64,000 nucleotides of DNA from Ruminococcus bromii (GCF_002834235.1 NZ_NNBY01000042.1:1-64000), one strand, 5' to 3'; positions 32,642 through 42,542 are shown, numbered from the stretch's first letter. Program-made: numbers and translations. Notes: generated by a model not told the origin, from the letters alone.

Positions 32642-34092
32642 AGCTTAACACCCCACTTTGTATCCTTAAAGTTTTCAGCAGCAGCCTGCTGATATTTGTA
32701 TGCCGCATTAAGAATTTCAGCCTCGCCGAAGCTCTTGCCGATAAGCTGCATACCAATCGGCATACCCTTTGCGTTGAATCCGCACGGAACCGAAACACCC
32801 GGCAGACCTGCAATATTGACAGGTACAGTGCAGATATCCGTAAGATAGGTTTCAATCGGATCGCTTACAGCGTGTCCCTTTTCAAATGCTGTCATAGGAA
32901 CTGTCGGAGCAAGGATTACATCACACTTTTCAAATGCGTTGTTGAATGCCTTAACGATAGTGCCGCGAAGATTCTGAGCCTTTTTGTAATAAGCGTCATA
33001 GTAACCTGCGGAAAGTACATAAGTACCGAGGAGGATTCTGCGTTTAACCTCTTCGCCGAATCCCTCCGAACGGGTACGGCAGACCATATCGTGAGTGCCG
33101 TTGTAATGCTCGGTTTTGTAACCGAAACGGATACCGTCATATCTGCCAAGGTTTGAAGATGCCTCGGCACAGGCGATGATATAGTAAACAGGAAGGGCAA
33201 ATTTGAGTTCGGGCAGGTCAAAGTAAACAATCTCTGCGTCCATTGACTTGTAGATATCGGCAGCCTTTAAGACAGCCTCTTTTACATCGTCACGGACACC
33301 CTCAAGATATTCCTTTGCAATACCGATTTTCATACCCTTGATGTCATTGTTGAGTTTTGAATAAGTGTCACCGACAAAGCCCTTTGAGGTTGAATCTTTT
33401 TCATCTCTCTTTGAAATTGCATCAAAAACAATTGCAGCGTCCTCAACAGACTTTGTAATCGGTCCAATCTGGTCAAGTGAACTTGCGTATGCGATAAGTC
33501 CGTAACGGGAAACCGCACCGTAAGTAGGTTTAAGACCTACAATACCGCAGAATGATGCCGGCTGACGGATTGATCCGCCTGTATCAGAGCCAAGACCGTA
33601 AGCGGCAATGTTTGCGCCTACCGCACTTGCAACACCGCCTGATGAACCGCCTGAAACATAGTTTGAATCAAACGGATTCATTGCACCGCCAAAGTATGAT
33701 GTTTCGCATGAAGAGCCCATTGCGAACTCGTCCATATTCGTCTTGCCGAGCATAACTGCGTTTTCGCCTGCAAGAGTTTCCCAAACGGTTGCGTTATAAA
33801 TCGGCTTATAGCCTGTGAGAATTTTTGAACAACAGGTTGTTTCAATTCCCTTTGTTGAAATATTGTCCTTGAGCGTCATCGGAACACCCTCGAGCATACC
33901 GATTTCCTCGCCGGAGGCAATTTTTCTGTCAACAGCCTCGGCAGTTTTCAGAGCCTCCTCGCCTGTTACATTAACATATGCGTTAAGCTCGCCGTCAGCC
34001 TTTTCGATTTCATCAAGATAGCTTTTTGTAAGCTCGGTACATGAACACTCTTTTGACACAAGCATTTCATGAATTTTTTCAATAGAACCCAT
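32638..34092 (-). CDS. gatA: Asp/Glu-tRNA amidotransferase subunit A
   Basis: This 484-residue amidase-signature enzyme has the catalytic Lys in MTLKDNISTKG, the Gly/Ser-rich GGSSGGVASAVGA and the nucleophile region GSDTGGSIRQPASFCG. It releases ammonia from glutamine for GatB. The order gatC-gatA-gatB is the usual bacterial operon. Confidence 0.97.
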   Translation of the reverse strand: MGSIEKIHEMLVSKECSCTELTKSYLDEIEKADGELNAYVNVTGEEALKTAEAVDRKIASGEEIGMLEGVPMTLKDNISTKGIETTCCSKILTGYKPIYNATVWETLAGENAVMLGKTNMDEFAMGSSCETSYFGGAMNPFDSNYVSGGSSGGVASAVGANIAAYGLGSDTGGSIRQPASFCGIVGLKPTYGAVSRYGLIAYASSLDQIGPITKSVEDAAIVFDAISKRDEKDSTSKGFVGDTYSKLNNDIKGMKIGIAKEYLEGVRDDVKEAVLKAADIYKSMDAEIVYFDLPELKFALPVYYIIACAEASSNLGRYDGIRFGYKTEHYNGTHDMVCRTRSEGFGEEVKRRILLGTYVLSAGYYDAYYKKAQNLRGTIVKAFNNAFEKCDVILAPTVPMTAFEKGHAVSDPIETYLTDICTVPVNIAGLPGVSVPCGFNAKGMPIGMQLIGKSFGEAEILNAAYKYQQAAAENFKDTKWGVKL

Positions 34093-34104
34093 TTTTACAC
34101 CGCC

Positions 34105-34383
34105 TTACTCTCTGTTTCTTACAAGGAAGTGATCCTCTGCCTGCTCGGGAGCATTTGAAAGAATTTCCTTTGTATCGTAGGACTCAACAACCTCATCCTC
34201 ACGAAAAACATTTGACAGATTGTTAATATCGTCAAACTCCTCGCCGTCTGTCGGAGCGTTATTGATTGTGTCGGCAAAATCTATGATTTCCTGCATTGAC
34301 TTTGTAAGGCCGTCAAGCTCCTCTTCGGGAACAAAAAGCTTTGAAAGCAACGCAATGTTTTCAACATCTTCTCTTGTTACCAT
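34105..34383 (-). CDS. gatC: Asp/Glu-tRNA amidotransferase subunit C
   Basis: This 92-residue protein has the GatC pattern: a start VTREDVENIALLSKLFVPEEE and a tail with VFREDEVVESY and LSNAPEQAEDHFLV. It stabilises the GatA-GatB complex. It begins the gatCAB operon, 89 bases downstream of aspS. Confidence 0.95.
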   Translation of the reverse strand: MVTREDVENIALLSKLFVPEEELDGLTKSMQEIIDFADTINNAPTDGEEFDDINNLSNVFREDEVVESYDTKEILSNAPEQAEDHFLVRNRE

Positions 34384-34408
34384 AAAAACCGTCCTTTTTA
34401 AAGAAAAT

Positions 34409-34439
34409 AGGGCAAGTCATATAATATATAACTCGCCCT
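34409..34439 (-). terminator. Terminator between aspS and gatC
   Basis: AGGGCAAGT (34409-34417) pairs with ACTCGCCCT (34431-34439), one mismatch, followed on the minus strand by ATTTTCTTT. Only 25 bases separate it from gatC, so readthrough probably feeds gatCAB. Confidence 0.6.
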
Positions 34440-34472
34440 TTGAGTTTGAATATATGACTGCAAATGCAGTTT

Positions 34473-36221
34473 TTATCTTAATTTAATATGAACCTCACGG
34501 AGCTGCTGTTCTGTTACCTCACCCGGTGAACCGAGGAGAAGATCCTGAGCATTGGAGTTCATCGGGAATGCAATAACTTCTCTGATGTTCTCTTCCTCTG
34601 TAAGGAGCATAATCATACGGTCAACACCCGGAGCCATACCTGCGTGCGGCGGAGCACCGTACTGGAACGCATTGTAGAGTGCAGAGAACTTAGCCTTGAG
34701 GTCATCCTCGCTGTAGCCGGCAAGCTCAAACGCTTTCTTCATAATTTCAATATCGTGGTTACGAACAGCGCCTGATGAAAGCTCTACACCGTTGCAAACG
34801 ATATCGTACTGATAAGCAAGAACCTCTTCGGGATCCTTGTTAAGAAGGCTGTCAAGACCGCCCTGTGGCATTGAGAAAGGATTGTGTGTGAAGATAATTT
34901 TATTTGTTTCTTCATCTCTCTCAAACATCGGGAAGTCAACGATAAAGCACATTTCAAAACGGCTTGTATCGATAAGGTCAAGACGCTTTGCAACCTCTGT
35001 TCTGATCTGACCCGCAAGCTTTGGAGCTTCCTGAGCAGTATCGGCGATAAAGTAGATTACATCGCCTGCTTTTGAACCGTTACGGCTGATAAGTTCTTCA
35101 CGGTCGCCCTCTTTAAGGAACTTGTCAATCGGACCGTCAAATGTGAGGTCATCTCTAACCTTAACATAGCCAAGACCCTTCATGCCGATTGAAAGAGCGA
35201 ACTCCTCCATCTTCTTGAACCATTTCTTTGACTGACCTGCGGCATTCGGAACATTGATTGAACGAACTGTCTTTTTGCGGAACGGAGCAAAGTCTGTTTC
35301 CTCAAACATATCGCTGATTTCAACAATTACGAGCGGATTGCGAAGGTCAGGCTTGTCTGTACCGTACTTGAGCATACTCTCGGCATACGGAATACGGGCA
35401 AACGGAGGCTTTGAAACCTCTTTATTTGAAAACTTCTTGAATGTTTCGTAAAGAACCTCTTCAGCAACAGCAAATACATCTTCCTGTGTTGCAAAAGCCA
35501 TTTCAAAATCAAGCTGATAGAACTCACCCGGTGAACGGTCTGCACGGGCGTCCTCATCACGGAAGCAAGGTGCAATCTGGAAATACCTGTCAAAGCCTGA
35601 CACCATAAGGAGCTGTTTAAAAATCTGAGGAGCCTGTGGGAGAGCATAGAATCTGCCCTTGTGCTTTCTGCTCGGGATAAGGTAGTCACGAGCGCCCTCC
35701 GGAGATGAAGTTGAAAGGATAGGAGTCTGAATCTCCATAAAACCCATTTCGTTCATCTTGTTGCGCAGAAATGTGATAATCTGCGAACGAATCATAATAT
35801 TATTGTGAACCTTCGGGTTACGGAGGTCAAGAAAACGATATTTAAGTCTTACTTCTTCATTGGTATTTGTAGAGGTTGCAACCTCAAACGGAAGAACATT
35901 CTTACACTTACCGAGAACCTTGATGTCCTCCGTGTGAACTTCGACGAAACCTGTTGCAATCTTCTTGTTGATTGTTTCTTCGTCACGCTTAACAACAGTA
36001 CCGCTGAGAGTTACTGTACATTCCTTGTTGATATCTTTAAGGAGTTCATCGTTGTGAACAACAACCTGAAGCACACCGTACTGATCACGGATATCGAGGA
36101 ACATTACACCGCCGTGGTCACGGATATTTTCAACCCAGCCCGCAACTCTGACCTGCTGTCCGATATTTTCTTCTCTTAACTCACCGCAGGTGACTGTGCG
36201 GTATTCATTAGCTTTTATCAT
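34473..36221 (-). CDS. aspS: Aspartyl-tRNA synthetase
   Basis: The 582-residue enzyme is the long bacterial AspRS type: OB-fold anticodon domain at the N terminus (VRVAGWVENIRDHGGVMFLD), class II motif 2 in FRDEDARADRSPGEFYQLDFE, a GAD insertion domain, and motif 3 in GMAPGVDRMIMLL. Because gatCAB follows, the enzyme may be non-discriminating and also form Asp-tRNA(Asn), but this depends on whether an AsnRS exists elsewhere. Confidence 0.97.
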   Translation of the reverse strand: MIKANEYRTVTCGELREENIGQQVRVAGWVENIRDHGGVMFLDIRDQYGVLQVVVHNDELLKDINKECTVTLSGTVVKRDEETINKKIATGFVEVHTEDIKVLGKCKNVLPFEVATSTNTNEEVRLKYRFLDLRNPKVHNNIMIRSQIITFLRNKMNEMGFMEIQTPILSTSSPEGARDYLIPSRKHKGRFYALPQAPQIFKQLLMVSGFDRYFQIAPCFRDEDARADRSPGEFYQLDFEMAFATQEDVFAVAEEVLYETFKKFSNKEVSKPPFARIPYAESMLKYGTDKPDLRNPLVIVEISDMFEETDFAPFRKKTVRSINVPNAAGQSKKWFKKMEEFALSIGMKGLGYVKVRDDLTFDGPIDKFLKEGDREELISRNGSKAGDVIYFIADTAQEAPKLAGQIRTEVAKRLDLIDTSRFEMCFIVDFPMFERDEETNKIIFTHNPFSMPQGGLDSLLNKDPEEVLAYQYDIVCNGVELSSGAVRNHDIEIMKKAFELAGYSEDDLKAKFSALYNAFQYGAPPHAGMAPGVDRMIMLLTEEENIREVIAFPMNSNAQDLLLGSPGEVTEQQLREVHIKLR

Positions 36222-36285
36222 TACTGTAACTATCCTTTCACAGATATTTTGCCTGTCAGCCTATTTATTTAGCCTATTCTTCTGT

Positions 36286-36314
36286 ATTATAACACAATTG
36301 CTGTATTCAATCAA
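36286..36314 (-). promoter_or_regulatory. Promoter of aspS
   Basis: TTGATT (36309-36314) and TATAAT (36286-36291) are 17 bases apart on the minus strand, giving a leader of about 60 bases. Confidence 0.75.
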
Positions 36315-36356
36315 TATTTTACAAAAGATTTTTTAAGCATACGGCAAAATATTCCG

Positions 36357-39300
36357 TTATTCAACGCTTTTAAGACTTTCAACCATATTAACGGCTTTAA
36401 TCTTAAAGCTCATAACCGCATTTACAAGAATTGAAAACAGGAATGTCAGCCCTGCCGCATAGAGGTATGAAGTGAAATAAATATCTCTTCCGAACATAAC
36501 GTTGTCAACCTCAACCGTCTGAATGATAAAGCCCGTCAAAAGATTTCCGAGAAACAGACCTACGATAATTCCGAGAATAGTCAAAATTATGTTCTCTTTG
36601 TAAATGAAGGATGAGGTTTCACGGTTGTAGAATCCGAGAACCTTAAAGGTTGCAATTTCACGGACACGCTCGGCAATGTTGATATTTGTCAGGTTGTAGA
36701 GTACAACAAAGGCAAGTGCCGCTGCGCAGATTATCATAACCGTAACAACCATATCAAGCGAGTTGAGCATATTTTTAAATTCGTTCAAGCTTGATGCAAT
36801 GTAGCTTACCGCCGCAATTTTATCATCTGATAAAACCTGTGAACCGAATTTGTCGCAGGCGGAATCCGAGGTATCTTTGAGTGCGACATCAGCCATATTA
36901 TAGGTGCAGTCACTGCCGAACAAGCTCTTATAGGCGGTTGGCGTCATATAAACAAAATTGTAAATGTACTGTTCAAAAATTCCGCTGACCTTGATCTCTG
37001 CCTTTTTGCCGTCAACATTCAGTGTGATTTTGTCGCCCGTTTTTATTCCAAGCTCACTGCACATTTTTTCACTGAGCATTACTCCGCTGTCCGAAAGCTT
37101 GAGTTCTTCTTTGCCCTTTCTTGTATGCAGAGAAACAATTTCGTCAAACTTTTCGGGATTCTGCGGTACAACAAGATTTGTGTCGCTGTCCTTAACCTTA
37201 CTGCCGTGTGTTACCGTACATTCCTGCTGTGAAACAAGCATTGAGTGTTTGACATTGCTGTTTTTATCAAGTGTATCTGTCAAAAACGAAAGATTGTCGG
37301 CACTTCCGCTGTCTTTCGGAACAACAACGGCATCGTATTTATAGATTGTTTCAAACTGATCGTGTGTCATCGGCTCAAAACTGTTGAGCAAACCGAATGC
37401 GGCAACAATCAGAGCCGTACAGCCTGCCACACCGATAACAGTCATACAAAGTCTTACCTTGTATCTGAACAGATTTCTTGCGGTCAGCTTTGAGTTAAAG
37501 CTCATATGTGACCACAACGGTTTTATGCGTTCAAGCAAAATTCTCTTTCCCGCCTTTGGTGCTTTCGGCCGCATAACAGCCGCAGGCTTTTCGTGCAGAG
37601 ATTTAGCACACACTACAACCGACACAACAACCGTGCAGACAACTGCGGCAACAATTCCGAAAATTATGCTTGTATAGTCTGGTATCAGCGTTATATCACC
37701 GATGTAGTACATAATTTTGTAAGCATCATAAATTACAAACGGCAAGGTGAAAATGCCGATTAAAATACCGATTACACTTCCGATAACAGCCGCAAGCAAC
37801 GAGTAGATTACAAACTTCATTATAATGCTTGTGTTGCTGTAGCCGAGTGCTTTCAGCGTTCCGATTTCGGTACGCTTTTCCTCAATAAGTCTTGTCATTG
37901 TGGTTACGCAGACAAGCACCGCTACGAGCAGGAAAAACACGGGAAATACCGTTGCAACAGCGCCGAGTCTGTCAGCATTTGAAGAAAATGTTGAGTAACC
38001 CGGGTTGTCGCTTCTGTCGAAGACATACCACTTTGGTTCTGTAAGAGAATTAATTTCTTCCTCTGCGTCTTTGATTTTATCCTCTGCCTTTTTGAATTCT
38101 TCATCGGCTTTTTTAACACCGTCATCGTATTCTGTCTGTGCATCGGAGAGTTTTTTCTCGCCGTTTTTCTTTTCCTCGGCAAGCTTTGCAACACCGCTGT
38201 CATACTCGCTCTGAGCGTCATTCAGCTTGCTTTCTGCCGAATCAAGCTGTGCCTGACCGTCTGCCGACTGTTGTGCAAGTTCTGCTTTTGCGGCATCAAG
38301 CTGTGTTCTTCCGCTTGAAATCTGTGAATATGCGTAGTCAAGCTGAGCCTGTCCCTCACTCTTTTTCTGTTCAAAAAGAGCCTTGCTTTCGGAAAGTCGG
38401 CTTTCGCTTTCTTCAAGCTGTGCCTTTGCGGAATCGTATGTTGCGTTGAGTTCGTCAAGCTTCTGCTGAGCCTGTTCAAGCTGTGCGTTCAAAACAGCAA
38501 GCGTTTCTTCATCGGTTGTCTGACTGATTTGATACTGCAAAGCGGAAACGGCGTCCTCAGCCTGACTTATTCCTGCCAAAAGCTGTGGTTCCTGTTCGGT
38601 TTGAAATGTATCCTTTGCCGACTGCAGCTGATATTCCGCATTTTCTATTTCAGCCTGTGATTTTGAAATTTCTTTATCAAATTCTGCTTTTGAAGAATTA
38701 TATTGTTTTTCGGCAGAATTAAGCTGACTTTCCTTTTCGGCAATCTGAGCCTGTGCATCGGCAATTTTTGTGTTGTATTCATTGCGTGAATTTTCAAGCT
38801 GTGTCTTGCCGTCCTCAATCTGCTGCTTTGCCGAATCAAGTTTTTTCTGTGCGTCATCGGTCTTGGTTTTCAGCTCTTTTTTGCCGTCATCAATCGCCGC
38901 CTTTGCATCGGCAAGCTTCTTTTCGGTTTTTTCTTTATTGTCCGAATACTCCTGTTTTGCATCTGCAAGGTCGCTCTTAGCCTTGTCGATAACCTCGACC
39001 GTAAAGCTGTTGCTCCTGTCCTCTCCCACCTTTTCAAAATCGGCGGCTTTATTCTCTATGGCATTATCATAATCATCCGTGTATGCCAAGAATTTATCCG
39101 AAATATCGGTTTTCACATAAAGCTCCGTGTAGCGTTCAAAGGCGAAATCTTCGGGGCAAATGTAGAAATAATCCGAGATTTTTCCGTTGCCGACCGTCGT
39201 AGTTCCTCGCTGATATGCTATGTAAAGAGGTGACTGCACAAGACCGACCACAGTGTATTCAAGGGTTTTAAGTTCGGTTGAAGTATCTGTATCGCCCGTC

Positions 39301-39776
39301 TGTTTTGCAAATCTGATTTTGTCACCGATTTTATAACCTTCTGCCGTGAACGAGCTTGAATCGGCTGCAATTTCACCCGACTTTTCGGGAAGTCTGCCTT
39401 CCGTTAAAACAAGCTTGTTCTGAACGGAATTATCACCGTATTTTTCGGGAAGCGCAATGACTCTCATAGTCCTGCCGCCGCTGTCGGCATCGGTCTGAAC
39501 ATCGCAGAAATATGACGGCATAACAGAGGTTACTCCGTCCGTATTTTTTACCGCCTTTATGTCGTCCTCATCAAATCCAACCGTTGACACAAGTCGGTAA
39601 TCCATAAGCTCCTGCTCGTCCGTGTAGGTTCTTGCAAGATTGTACATTGACGGAACCGTTGCCTTTATTCCGGCAAAAAATCCCACTCCGAGGGCGATAA
39701 TCGCCATAATTGAGATAAATCTTGCTTTTGTATTTTTAATTTCTCTGAATGTGTTTTTTATCAAGGATTTAGTCAT
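36357..39776 (-). CDS. FtsX-like ABC permease with extracytoplasmic coiled coil
   Basis: This 1139-residue permease has TM1 at about 18-38, an extracytoplasmic region with a MacB-like periplasmic-core-type start, a coiled coil of about 320 residues (262-580, rich in Lys, Glu, Ala and Gln) and then two FtsX domains. These show the paired motifs EIGTLKALGYSN (about 637-648) and EIATFKVLGFYN near the C terminus, each followed by hydrophobic helices. It lies 22 bases after an MacB/LolD-type ATPase. Such systems act as mechanotransmitters or lipid/peptide exporters; the specific cargo is unknown. Confidence 0.92.
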   Translation of the reverse strand: MTKSLIKNTFREIKNTKARFISIMAIIALGVGFFAGIKATVPSMYNLARTYTDEQELMDYRLVSTVGFDEDDIKAVKNTDGVTSVMPSYFCDVQTDADSGGRTMRVIALPEKYGDNSVQNKLVLTEGRLPEKSGEIAADSSSFTAEGYKIGDKIRFAKQTGDTDTSTELKTLEYTVVGLVQSPLYIAYQRGTTTVGNGKISDYFYICPEDFAFERYTELYVKTDISDKFLAYTDDYDNAIENKAADFEKVGEDRSNSFTVEVIDKAKSDLADAKQEYSDNKEKTEKKLADAKAAIDDGKKELKTKTDDAQKKLDSAKQQIEDGKTQLENSRNEYNTKIADAQAQIAEKESQLNSAEKQYNSSKAEFDKEISKSQAEIENAEYQLQSAKDTFQTEQEPQLLAGISQAEDAVSALQYQISQTTDEETLAVLNAQLEQAQQKLDELNATYDSAKAQLEESESRLSESKALFEQKKSEGQAQLDYAYSQISSGRTQLDAAKAELAQQSADGQAQLDSAESKLNDAQSEYDSGVAKLAEEKKNGEKKLSDAQTEYDDGVKKADEEFKKAEDKIKDAEEEINSLTEPKWYVFDRSDNPGYSTFSSNADRLGAVATVFPVFFLLVAVLVCVTTMTRLIEEKRTEIGTLKALGYSNTSIIMKFVIYSLLAAVIGSVIGILIGIFTLPFVIYDAYKIMYYIGDITLIPDYTSIIFGIVAAVVCTVVVSVVVCAKSLHEKPAAVMRPKAPKAGKRILLERIKPLWSHMSFNSKLTARNLFRYKVRLCMTVIGVAGCTALIVAAFGLLNSFEPMTHDQFETIYKYDAVVVPKDSGSADNLSFLTDTLDKNSNVKHSMLVSQQECTVTHGSKVKDSDTNLVVPQNPEKFDEIVSLHTRKGKEELKLSDSGVMLSEKMCSELGIKTGDKITLNVDGKKAEIKVSGIFEQYIYNFVYMTPTAYKSLFGSDCTYNMADVALKDTSDSACDKFGSQVLSDDKIAAVSYIASSLNEFKNMLNSLDMVVTVMIICAAALAFVVLYNLTNINIAERVREIATFKVLGFYNRETSSFIYKENIILTILGIIVGLFLGNLLTGFIIQTVEVDNVMFGRDIYFTSYLYAAGLTFLFSILVNAVMSFKIKAVNMVESLKSVE

Positions 39777-39798
39777 TGTGACACCTCCTTTTCATTTT

Positions 39799-40500
39799 TT
39801 ACCACTCAATTTCTTCAACATTTTTCGGATTTTCATTGTAAATATCTTCAACAATTTTTCCGCTTTTCATTCTTATAATGTGATCCGCCATCGGCGTTAT
39901 TGCTCCGTTGTGAGTGATGAGAACAACGGTCATTTTGTCTTTGCGGCAGGTTTCCTGCAACAATTTCAGAATCTGTCTGCCCGTGTTGTAGTCAAGCGCA
40001 CCTGTCGGTTCGTCACAAAGCAAAAGCTTCGGTCTTTTGGCGAGTGCTCTTGCGATTGAAACTCTCTGCTGTTCACCGCCCGAAAGCTGTGCGGGAAAGT
40101 TGTTTGCCCTTTCAAGCAAGCCCACACTGTCAAGAGCAGTTTCGCTGTCAAGAGGATTACTGCAAATCTGAGCGGCAAGCTCAACATTTTCCTTTGCCGT
40201 TAGGTTATGAACAAGGTTGTAGAACTGGAACACAAAGCCTATGTCGTGCCGTCTGTACTCAATGAGCTGTTTGTCCTTAAATTTGCTTATATCCTTTCCG
40301 CCGACAATGATTTCGCCCTCGGAACAGCTGTCCATTCCGCCGAGAATATTCAGAACGGTTGTTTTGCCTGCACCGGACGCACCGACTACAATTGCAAACT
40401 CGCCCTCCTCAACCTTGAACGAAATGCCGTCAACCGCATTGATGACAATCTCACCCGTTTTGTATCTTTTGTAAACATTATTAAATTCTACAAGGCTCAT
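39799..40500 (-). CDS. MacB/LolD-type ABC transporter ATP-binding protein
   Basis: The 233-residue ATPase has Walker [10 protein letters not shown], signature [15 protein letters not shown] and Walker [15 protein letters not shown] with switch LITHN, all close to LolD/MacB. It drives the large FtsX-like permease encoded next. The promoter at 40557-40585 precedes it. Confidence 0.96.
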   Translation of the reverse strand: MSLVEFNNVYKRYKTGEIVINAVDGISFKVEEGEFAIVVGASGAGKTTVLNILGGMDSCSEGEIIVGGKDISKFKDKQLIEYRRHDIGFVFQFYNLVHNLTAKENVELAAQICSNPLDSETALDSVGLLERANNFPAQLSGGEQQRVSIARALAKRPKLLLCDEPTGALDYNTGRQILKLLQETCRKDKMTVVLITHNGAITPMADHIIRMKSGKIVEDIYNENPKNVEEIEW

Positions 40501-40556
40501 AAAATCACCCTTTTCATATGTTTCTTACAGAAAAAATCACTGTGCTTTGCATACTA

Positions 40557-40585
40557 ATTATACCAAATTAATACCGCAATATCAA
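40557..40585 (-). promoter_or_regulatory. Promoter of the FtsX-type ABC operon
   Basis: TTGATA (40580-40585) and TATAAT (40557-40562) are 17 bases apart on the minus strand. Confidence 0.8.
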
Positions 40586-40646
40586 CAGAAATCTTACCGT
40601 ATTCGTCATCTGTATGTACAATATTTTGAAATTATACATATAAAAA

Positions 40647-40674
40647 CAGCAGAGGTCACACTAAACCTCTGCTG
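40647..40674. terminator. Terminator after uracil-DNA glycosylase gene
   Basis: A perfect 10-bp stem (CAGCAGAGGT / ACCTCTGCTG), loop 8, followed on the minus strand by TTTTTA. Confidence 0.9.
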
Positions 40675-40681
40675 CAAAAAA

Positions 40682-41257
40682 TTATTCATATGTATGATTA
40701 CAGACCTCGTTGATTTTATCACGGAGCTTTAAGAAATCGTCAAAAGCGTCGGGCTTTCTGCGTGGATCACGCAAAATTGCCGCAGGATGAAGCATTGCCA
40801 TCATAAGCACGCCATTTTTCTCAATCCACTGACCGTGTTCCTTTGTGATTTTGATATCCGATTTAATAAGCCTTGCCGCCGCAATTCTGCCGAGACAGAC
40901 AATAATTTTCGGCTTGATCATTCTCACCTGTGTTCTGAGCCACTCAATACACATTTCCTGTTCTTCGGGCTTTGGATCACGGTTCTTCGGCGGACGGCAC
41001 TTTACCATATTGGCAATGTAAATATTTTTGTTTCTGTCAAGGTCAACAGCCGCAAGCATTTTGTCAAGCAGTTTGCCTGCTCTGCCGACAAAAGGTTCGC
41101 CTTGAAGATCCTCGTTTTCGCCCGGACCTTCACCGATGAACATAACCTCTGCATTTTCGTTGCCGACGCCCACAACAACATTTGTGCGAGTTTTGCAGAG
41201 TTCACACCTGTGACAGTTTTCACAAGCCGATTTTAATTCTTCCCAGGTATTATACAT
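40682..41257 (-). CDS. Family 4 uracil-DNA glycosylase (Fe-S type)
   Basis: The start at 41257 follows GGGAGAG and gives 191 residues. The family 4 motifs are GEGPGENEDLQGEPFVGRAG near residue 40 and the catalytic-site HPAAILRDPR near the end. Cysteines in CHRCELC and in MVKCRPPKNRDPKPEEQEMC supply the [4Fe-4S] ligands. It removes uracil from DNA in base-excision repair. Confidence 0.95.
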   Translation of the reverse strand: MYNTWEELKSACENCHRCELCKTRTNVVVGVGNENAEVMFIGEGPGENEDLQGEPFVGRAGKLLDKMLAAVDLDRNKNIYIANMVKCRPPKNRDPKPEEQEMCIEWLRTQVRMIKPKIIVCLGRIAAARLIKSDIKITKEHGQWIEKNGVLMMAMLHPAAILRDPRRKPDAFDDFLKLRDKINEVCNHTYE

Positions 41258-41299
41258 AATTTTCTCTCCCAAAATAAAGATTTAAATTTATCAAAAATG

Positions 41300-41328
41300 T
41301 TGAAATTCCAAGAATAAAGTAGTAAAAT
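41300..41328 (+). promoter_or_regulatory. Promoter of the PduL-like gene
   Basis: TTGAAA (41300-41305) and TAAAAT (41323-41328) are 17 bases apart. Confidence 0.7.
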
Positions 41329-41375
41329 AAACACGAAGCCGTACGGCGAATTCTAATTGAATGGTGGTACACAAA

Positions 41376-41945
41376 ATGAAAGTAATGGTTGAAACATCAG
41401 CGCATCATGTTCATGTTACAAAAGAAACTCTTGAGGCTCTCTTTGGCAAGGGCGCAACTCTTACAAACAAAAAGAATCTTTCACAGCCAGGACAGTTTGC
41501 CTGTGTTGAAAAGGTAACTGTTGTAGGTCCGAAAAGTGAAATGAAAATGTCAATTCTCGGTCCCGAAAGAAGTGCAGATCAGGTTGAAATCTCTCTTACA
41601 GACGCTCGTAAGCTCGGCATTGCCGCTCCTGTCAGAGAATCAGGCGATATTGCAGGCACACCCGGTTGCAAGCTTGTCGGTCCTGAGGGCGAAGTTGAAA
41701 TCGAATGCGGTGTAATTGCCGCTAAAAGACACATTCACCTTGATCCGAAAACTGCCGAGGAGTTTGGTCTTAAAGACAAACAGCTCGTTTCGGTTAAGGT
41801 TGGCGAAAATACAGGCAGAGCAACAACATTCGGTGATGTTGTAATCAGAGTAAACGCAAACTACGCTCCTGCAATGCACATCGACACAGACGAATCAAAT
41901 GCCGCAGGTCTTGGCGGTACGGTTGACGGCGAAATCATCGCATAA
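41376..41945 (+). CDS. pduL: PduL-like phosphate acyltransferase
   Basis: The ATG at 41376 has GGTGGT upstream and gives 189 residues; an in-frame ATG at 41361 lacks a ribosome-binding site. The two half-barrels show the PduL metal-binding motifs HHVHV near the start and KRHIHL in the middle, with GPERSADQVEISLTDAR typical of the family. It interconverts acyl-CoA and acyl phosphate, here most likely acetyl-CoA and acetyl phosphate. No microcompartment shell genes are near and the shell-targeting N-terminal extension is absent, so a housekeeping phosphotransacetylase role is probable. Confidence 0.92.
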   Translation: MKVMVETSAHHVHVTKETLEALFGKGATLTNKKNLSQPGQFACVEKVTVVGPKSEMKMSILGPERSADQVEISLTDARKLGIAAPVRESGDIAGTPGCKLVGPEGEVEIECGVIAAKRHIHLDPKTAEEFGLKDKQLVSVKVGENTGRATTFGDVVIRVNANYAPAMHIDTDESNAAGLGGTVDGEIIA

Positions 41946-41973
41946 TTTCGATTTAAACCAAATCACATTTTTG

Positions 41974-42001
41974 GGACAGTCTTTAAAGGCTGTCCTTTTT
42001 G
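41974..42001 (+). terminator. Terminator after the PduL-like gene
   Basis: GGACAG (41974-41979) pairs with CTGTCC (41990-41995); the loop itself contains CTTTAAAG. TTTTTG follows. Confidence 0.9.
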
Positions 42002-42017
42002 TTTTGCCAAAATAAGG

Positions 42018-42542
42018 TCAGTTGGGACAAAAGCTGAGATGTCTGTTCAGAAGATTTGTCAAATCATTTATTTCATTCACGGAAAGCTTCCTGAGATCAA
42101 CCAACAATACATGGTTTGAGCGATGGATAATGTAGATATAATTTTTATAATTGCCCCAAAAATAAAACATATTCCATTGGTTCATTCCTTTTACCCACGG
42201 TGAAATTATCTGAATACCATCTTCAAAAAACATATATTCTCTAACCCCCTGTTTTTCAGAAGGATCTGCTTTACTTGACCTTATATAGAAAATCAATTCA
42301 TGTATTTTTCTTGCAAAGATTGCTAACAAAATATCCAGAGCTACAAAAATAAATGCCATGAAATCAATTGAACCACCATTCATTGGGGGGTCAAAAATCA
42401 TTTGAAGTACAATAATTACTGCGATAAGTAAAAGACATATTCTAATAATTAATCTTTTCGTTTTATTCCCCAGACAATCTAATGAAATTTCTTTTATTAC
42501 TTTATTTTCCTCTTCACCAACATCAATTTTACATTTAATCAT
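42018..42542 (-). CDS. YcxB-like membrane protein
   Basis: This 174-residue protein has two membrane helices (about 30-48 and 62-80) followed by a soluble domain of the YcxB-like type, with VREYMFFEDGIQIIS and NKNYIYI-like strands. Function is unknown. It is the last of three leftward genes after an esterase and a GNAT gene. It is AT-richer than its neighbours, which may mark recent acquisition. Confidence 0.75.
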   Translation of the reverse strand: MIKCKIDVGEEENKVIKEISLDCLGNKTKRLIIRICLLLIAVIIVLQMIFDPPMNGGSIDFMAFIFVALDILLAIFARKIHELIFYIRSSKADPSEKQGVREYMFFEDGIQIISPWVKGMNQWNMFYFWGNYKNYIYIIHRSNHVLLVDLRKLSVNEINDLTNLLNRHLSFCPN

